DNA of 64,000 bases from Marmoricola endophyticus. GTDB taxonomy: Bacteria; Actinomycetota; Actinomycetes; Propionibacteriales; Nocardioidaceae. Positions 61,944-64,000 of this stretch are shown one piece after another (within the stretch, counting starts at the first letter, position 1; the number at the start of each line of letters is the position of its first letter). The DNA lies in the NCBI RefSeq assembly GCF_014644415.1, contig NZ_BMKQ01000001.1, positions 62,001 to 126,000 of the forward strand, in the 5' to 3' direction. Below the pieces are notes generated by a model that worked only from the letters and a program-made list of their open reading frames with translations, did not search any database and was not told the origin of the DNA. The position numbers were made by a program, and so were the translations under genes.

Positions 61944-62828
61944 TCACACGAGGGGCAGCCTGCGCCGGGCGCGGGGGAGTGCGTCGTACCCCCGCGCCAC
62001 GGCGTGCGCCAGCCGCTCGGCCGGGTAGGGCCACGAGGCGGCGCCGAGCGCGTCGTCGAGCGGCACCCCGCGGTCCACGAGGTCGCGGACGGTCTCGGCC
62101 ACCGTGCCGATGTCGTTGCGCTGCTCCTCGACGAGCTCCCTGCCCACCAGGCGGCCGTGCCCCGGCACCACGACGGTGTCGGGACCGGTCAGGCCGATCA
62201 CCAGGTCCAGCGCGAGCGGCCAGGACAGCGGGTGGGAGTCGGGGCCGTACGACGGCACGTCGGACTCCTCGACCAGGTCGCCGACCACGAGGACGTCCGC
62301 GGTGCCCGCTGGGTCGGTCACCCGCGCCACCAGGTCACCGCCGGTGTGTGCCGGACCGGGGTGCACCAGCTCGACCGCGCGGTCGCCGAGGTCGATCACG
62401 TGGACCGACGAGAAGGTCGTGTCCGGCACGGTGACCCTGGACGCGAGCACCTCCTCGCGGCGAGGGGCGTCGAGGGGCAGGCCCGCCGGGTCGCGGTCCC
62501 ACTCCTCGATCTCGGCGAGCGCCGCCTCGTGGGCGATCACCGGTACGTCCGGGTACGACGACCGCAGCGCCGCGTTGCCGAGGACGTGGTCGTGGTGGGC
62601 GTGGGTGTTGACCACTGCCACGACAGGCCCGATGCCCTGCGCGGCCAGGTCGTCGAGCACGGCACGCCCGGCCGCCTCGCTGCCGTGCGTGTCGATCAGC
62701 ACCGTTCCCCGCTCGCCGCCGACGGCGGTGAGGTTGACGTCGTACCAGCCGCGCCGGCTGACCCACACGCGGTCGGCCACCTCGACGAACCCCACGTCCG
62801 GCTCGGGCTGGTGCGGCGCGTGTCTCAT
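61944..62828 (-). CDS. Metallo-beta-lactamase fold hydrolase
   Basis: A 294-residue MBL-fold protein: metal ligands in VVNTHAHHDHVLGNAAL (HxHxDH), PGPAHTGGDLVARV, VVGDLVEE and VVPGHGRLVG. It starts MRHAPHQPEPDVGFVEVADR. TACGCT lies 7 nt before ATG 62828, although the frame is open much further upstream under hrcA. It may act as a quinoprotein relay-like or lactonase-like enzyme; the substrate is unknown. Divergent from hrcA. Confidence 0.88.
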   Translation of the reverse strand: MRHAPHQPEPDVGFVEVADRVWVSRRGWYDVNLTAVGGERGTVLIDTHGSEAAGRAVLDDLAAQGIGPVVAVVNTHAHHDHVLGNAALRSSYPDVPVIAHEAALAEIEEWDRDPAGLPLDAPRREEVLASRVTVPDTTFSSVHVIDLGDRAVELVHPGPAHTGGDLVARVTDPAGTADVLVVGDLVEESDVPSYGPDSHPLSWPLALDLVIGLTGPDTVVVPGHGRLVGRELVEEQRNDIGTVAETVRDLVDRGVPLDDALGAASWPYPAERLAHAVARGYDALPRARRRLPLV

Positions 62829-62866
62829 CCCGGCGAGCGTAGTCCCGGAGGCGTTCCCGAGTAGGC

Positions 62867-62893
62867 TTGGCACTCGAGACCAGGGAGTGCCAG
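62867..62893 (+). promoter_or_regulatory. CIRCE operator
   Basis: TTGGCACTC-N9-GAGTGCCAG, close to the consensus TTAGCACTC-N9-GAGTGCTAA, 25 bp before the hrcA start. A -10 hexamer TAGGCT (62862-62867) abuts it, so HrcA bound here would block its own promoter. Confidence 0.92.
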
Positions 62894-62918
62894 ACGCAGG
62901 GACGCGAAGGAGGACCTC

Positions 62919-63959
62919 GTGCAGGAGGAACGTCGCCTGGCCGTGCTCCGCGCGATCGTGCAGGACTACGTCGCCACCAAGGAGCCGGTCGGCTCCAAGA
63001 CGCTGGTCGAGCGACACAGCCTCGGCGTCTCGCCGGCCACCATCCGCAACGACATGGCCGTCCTCGAGGAGGAGGGCCTGATCGCCCAGCCGCACACGTC
63101 GGCGGGGCGGGTGCCGACCGACGCCGGCTACCGGGTCTTCGTGGACCGGCTGTCCCAGGTCAAGCCGATGTCCGCGGCCGAGCGCCGGGCGATCGCGGCC
63201 TTCCTCGACGGCGCGGTCGACCTCGACGACGTCGTCCAGCGCAGCGTGCGCCTGCTGGCCCAGCTGACCCACCAGGTCGCGATCGTGCAGTACCCCGTCC
63301 TCTCCGGGTCGACCGTGCGACACGTCGAGCTGGTCTCGCTCGCGCCGGCGCGGCTGCTGCTGGTGCTGATCCTCAGCACGGGGCGGGTCGAGCAGCGGCT
63401 CGTCGACCTCGACCCCGGCGACGCGGTGCCGGACGCCGAGACCGTGTCCGCGGTCCGCGCCGACCTCCAGCGCGCGACGGTCGGAGCCTCCGTGGTCGCC
63501 GCCGGGGACGCCTTGGCCGACCTCGCGTCCCGGGTGCCCGGGGAGCGTGCGGCCCTGGTGACCCGGGCGGCGGGGGTGCTGGCCGACGCGATCTCCGACC
63601 ACCGCTCGGACGAGCGCGTGGTGGTCGGCGGCACGGCCAACCTCACCCGCTTCGGGGACGCGTTCGACACCTCTCTGAAGCCGCTGCTGGAGGCGCTGGA
63701 GGAGCACGTGGTGCTGCTCAAGCTGCTCGGCGAGACCGGCTCGAGCGGCGACCTCACCGTCCGCATCGGAGCCGAGGGGCCGCTGCAGGAGCTCTCGTCC
63801 ACCTCCGTGGTGGCCAGCGGCTACGGCCCGGGCGCGGACGGCAGCGCCGCGCTCGCCGCGCTGGGCATCGTCGGACCCACCCGCATGGACTACCCGGGAA
63901 CGATGGCGGCGGTCCGCGCTGTTGCGCGCTACGTCTCCGCCATCCTCGACGAGTCCTGA
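62919..63959 (+). CDS. hrcA: Heat-inducible transcription repressor HrcA
   Basis: Repressor that binds CIRCE and is relieved when GroEL is titrated by unfolded proteins. The 346-residue protein has the N-terminal winged helix ([60 protein letters not shown]) and a GAF-like core ending [23 protein letters not shown] 62919 follows AAGGAGGACC. dnaJ usually follows in actinobacteria but would be beyond the right edge; the last 41 bp hold nothing recognisable. Confidence 0.96.
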   Translation: MQEERRLAVLRAIVQDYVATKEPVGSKTLVERHSLGVSPATIRNDMAVLEEEGLIAQPHTSAGRVPTDAGYRVFVDRLSQVKPMSAAERRAIAAFLDGAVDLDDVVQRSVRLLAQLTHQVAIVQYPVLSGSTVRHVELVSLAPARLLLVLILSTGRVEQRLVDLDPGDAVPDAETVSAVRADLQRATVGASVVAAGDALADLASRVPGERAALVTRAAGVLADAISDHRSDERVVVGGTANLTRFGDAFDTSLKPLLEALEEHVVLLKLLGETGSSGDLTVRIGAEGPLQELSSTSVVASGYGPGADGSAALAALGIVGPTRMDYPGTMAAVRAVARYVSAILDES

Positions 63960-64000
63960 GCGACCTCGCTCCACGCCCACCCACAGACGCCCGCACACGC

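Noticed and set aside
61944-63998. A 684-residue minus-strand open frame ending in an MBL domain
   Set aside because: The upstream part is antisense to hrcA and has no protein-like features; ATG 62828 with its -10 box is the MBL start.
1-64000. Search for tRNA, rRNA, prophage and transposase genes
   Set aside because: No cloverleaf-like segment, rRNA stretch, integrase or transposase was recognised by reading both strands; a tRNAscan or profile search was not possible here.

Overview
The window is dense, high-GC DNA with GTG and TTG starts, many overlapping stop/start codons and many apparently leaderless mRNAs. This points to an actinobacterium. The aa3 oxidase with QcrCAB, the WS/DGAT acyltransferase, and a gene order that largely follows the dlaT-pepB-gcvT-erpA-adoK-ctaC-qcrCAB-ctaE-trpD-fadD15 region of Mycobacterium (recalled, not searched) suggest a Nocardioides-like member of the Propionibacteriales. 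About 70 genes are supported. I saw no tRNA, rRNA, CRISPR array, prophage or insertion sequence with a transposase.

Layout. Positions 1-6.2 kb carry 2-oxoacid dehydrogenase genes (lpdA, then sucB, which runs off the left edge), leucyl aminopeptidase and gcvT. Positions 6.2-9.4 kb hold a divergent zinc-starvation locus: seven ribosomal proteins in forms lacking zinc-binding cysteine pairs, a CobW-like protein and a Cys-rich protein, arranged around one Zur-type palindrome. Positions 9.5-12.6 kb carry a membrane-stress set (pspA, htpX, pspAB). Positions 12.7-24.6 kb hold a secreted nuclease, nadA, an MFS carrier, acyl- and acetyltransferases, glycerate kinase, erpA, a PfkB kinase and a cysteine desulfurase/TusA pair.

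Positions 24.7-35.4 kb form the respiratory block. ctaC-ctaD-ctaF on the plus strand and ctaE-qcrC-qcrA-qcrB on the minus strand encode the bc1-aa3 branch. Between them sit an L,D-transpeptidase and a benE/XRE-cupin pair with a tandem palindromic operator. Positions 35.6-41.2 kb contain a receiver-like protein, trpD, a RAM-domain protein, a DEDDh exonuclease fused to UvrC-type domains, and an NlpC/P60 hydrolase behind a c-di-AMP (ydaO-type) riboswitch. Positions 41.2-64 kb hold two metalloproteases, two two-component systems, a fadD broken by a small deletion, an SRPBCC/ArsA/ROK operon, lipid acyltransferases, a YceH-methyltransferase fusion, malic enzyme, a PadR regulator, a metallo-beta-lactamase-fold hydrolase and hrcA with a CIRCE operator.

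The least expected structures are non-coding. Two copies of a transposase-less inverted-repeat element lie 20 kb apart (37133-37211 and 57038-57263). An unrelated 101-bp nested palindrome lies at 12612-12712. The second copy of the dispersed element may supply the -10 box of the gene next to it.
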